Shown here in pieces: positions 7,654-8,465 of a stretch of 8,465 bases of DNA; position 1 is the first letter of the stretch; every line of letters begins with the position of its first letter. The DNA is taken from positions 1-8,465 of the forward strand of contig CBFGXP010000177.1 in NCBI GenBank assembly GCA_965652775.1, given 5' to 3'. The notes below the pieces were generated by a model. That model worked only from the letters and a program-made list of their open reading frames with translations. It did not search any database and was not told the DNA's origin. The translations under genes and the position numbers were made by a program. Source of the DNA: VBAS01 sp965652775 (GTDB lineage Bacteria; Bacteroidota; Bacteroidia; Chitinophagales; Chitinophagaceae).

Positions 7654-8301
7654 ATGAAAATCGGAATAATCGGAAGTGGAATTGTTGGCCGTGTACTCGC
7701 AACGGGTTTTTTAAAAGAAGGTCACCAGGCAATGCTTGGCACACGCAATATCAGCAAAGAAGAAGTATTAAAATGGAAAAATGAAAATCAACATGGATCG
7801 CTCGGTTCATTCCAGGATGCAGCGCAGTTTGGAGAGATCATCGTGTTAGCAGTCAGCGGTCTTGTGGTGGAAGATGCCATTAATCTCGCTGGCAAAGAGC
7901 ACCTGAGCAATAAAGTAATTATTGATGCCACAAATCCCATTGCAACAGTGCCACCTGATAATGGAGTATTGAAATTTTTTACAACGCTGGAAGAATCATT
8001 AATGGAAAAAATTCAAAAGCAGTTGCCGGATGCTAAAATTGTCAAAGCTTTCAGCTGCGTAGGAAATGCCCTTATGTACAAGCCAAACTTTAACGGCACT
8101 GTTCCTACAATGTTTATTTGTGGAAATGATGACCCCGCTAAAAAAACAGTTACCGATATTCTTACATCATTTGGCTGGGAAACGGAAGACATGGGTAAAG
8201 TGGAGGCAGCAAGGGTTATCGAACCTCTTTGCATACTCTGGTGTATCCCCGGGTTTATAAGAAATCAATGGACACATGCATTTAAGTTGTTAAAAAAATA
8301 G
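7654..8301 (+). CDS. NADPH-dependent F420-reductase-like oxidoreductase (Rossmann)
   Basis: This 215-residue protein begins directly with a dinucleotide-binding fold: MKIGIIGSGIVGRVLATGF, with G7-x-G9-x-x-G12. Strand two ends in LGTRN. Thr30 and Arg31 there sit where NADP-specific members of the family contact the 2'-phosphate, so NADP(H) is the likely cofactor. Other family marks are ILVLAV-like strand IIVLAVSG (62-69), DATNP (91-95), KIVKAFSCVG (128-137), and MGKVEAARVIEPL (180-192), which corresponds to the usual LGPLEAAR-EPL segment. The family includes archaeal F420H2:NADP oxidoreductase and the STEAP reductase domain, and many bacterial members have unknown substrates. Bacteroidota are not known to rely on F420, so an F420 reaction is unlikely here and a flavin or small-molecule acceptor is more plausible. 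The gene is followed directly by a strong terminator, so it appears monocistronic. The exact substrate is not predictable. Confidence 0.88.
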   Translation: MKIGIIGSGIVGRVLATGFLKEGHQAMLGTRNISKEEVLKWKNENQHGSLGSFQDAAQFGEIIVLAVSGLVVEDAINLAGKEHLSNKVIIDATNPIATVPPDNGVLKFFTTLEESLMEKIQKQLPDAKIVKAFSCVGNALMYKPNFNGTVPTMFICGNDDPAKKTVTDILTSFGWETEDMGKVEAARVIEPLCILWCIPGFIRNQWTHAFKLLKK

Positions 8302-8310
8302 TTAAAATAA

Positions 8311-8336
8311 AAAACCCTCTGATCAAAGAGGGTTTT
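8311..8336. terminator. bidirectional intrinsic terminator
   Basis: AAAACCCTCT (8311-8320) pairs perfectly with AGAGGGTTTT (8327-8336) around a GATCAA loop, giving a 10-bp stem with a GC-rich core. On the plus strand the stem starts 9 nt after the oxidoreductase stop and ends in TTTT. On the minus strand the 3' arm runs into TTTTTTATTTT, an even better U-tract, for the gene ending at 8359. It therefore serves both convergent genes. Confidence 0.9.
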
Positions 8337-8358
8337 CTAATATCCATCATTTCATTTG

Positions 8359-8465
8359 TTATCTCGTAACAACCAATTGTTTTGATTCCAGCAAAGCACC
8401 CTTGCTATTGCGGAACTCAATGATATAAACACCGGCTCCTAATTTCGAACTACTGAAATCAAATC
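8359..8465 (-). CDS. C-terminal end of a probable T9SS-secreted protein (sorting domain)
   Basis: An open minus-strand frame enters from the right edge and ends at TAA (8361-8359), showing the last 34 residues of a larger protein. They read FDFSSSKLGAGVY, then IIEFRNSKGALLESKQ, then LVVTR. The pattern (S-x-L-x-A-G-V-Y-I-I-x-F, a turn with N-S-K-G, a final strand ending K-Q-L-V-V-x-R) resembles the type A C-terminal sorting domain used by the Bacteroidota type IX secretion system. In that family the domain directs export across the outer membrane and is cleaved off. The function of the passenger lies outside the window. The reading frame, codon use and adjoining terminator support a real gene. 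The T9SS assignment is good but rests on a short stretch. Confidence 0.72.
   Translation of the reverse strand, partial: FDFSSSKLGAGVYIIEFRNSKGALLESKQLVVTR

Noticed and set aside
8066..8260. Second plus-strand frame within the oxidoreductase gene
   Set aside because: It is a short out-of-frame ORF inside a conserved Rossmann protein, with no domain.

Overview
The window looks like a chromosomal piece of a Bacteroidota genome, most likely from the Chitinophagaceae or a near relative. The evidence is a SusC/SusD pair, a two-component sensor with a periplasmic propeller and Y_Y_Y architecture, an apparent type IX secretion (T9SS) sorting tail, AT-rich DNA, and no clear Shine-Dalgarno sequences. 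The genus assignment is inference.

Layout, left to right. (1) 1-2340, plus strand: the C-terminal end of a SusC-type TonB-dependent outer-membrane transporter, then after 20 bp a complete SusD-type lipoprotein. This is a glycan or oligomer uptake pair whose upstream part lies outside the window. (2) 2436-6362, minus strand, convergent with susCD: a two-gene operon. It encodes a 1047-residue sensor histidine kinase (signal peptide, two seven-bladed propellers, Y_Y_Y domain, one membrane helix, LytS-type kinase) followed by a LytTR response regulator. (3) 6363-6566: a 204-bp regulatory gap holding a 9-bp direct repeat at 21-bp period that resembles a LytTR-binding site. (4) 6567-7601, minus strand: ruvB. 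(5) 7654-8301, plus strand, divergent from ruvB: a small Rossmann NADP-dependent oxidoreductase of the F420-reductase-like family. (6) 8311-8336: a strong bidirectional terminator. (7) 8359-8465, minus strand: the last 34 codons of a gene ending in what looks like a T9SS sorting domain.

Working model: a substrate fragment is sensed in the periplasm by the propeller kinase, which signals through its cytoplasmic LytS-type kinase to the LytTR regulator. The regulator probably binds the direct repeat upstream of its own operon (autoregulation) and may also control the neighbouring susCD, whose promoter is not in view. This resembles the hybrid two-component systems of Bacteroides polysaccharide loci, but the regulator is a separate LytTR protein rather than a fused AraC domain. 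ruvB and the oxidoreductase look like unrelated housekeeping or accessory neighbours. I see no mobile element, CRISPR array, tRNA or rRNA. The most notable features are the predicted LytTR site and the TTG start of the kinase gene.
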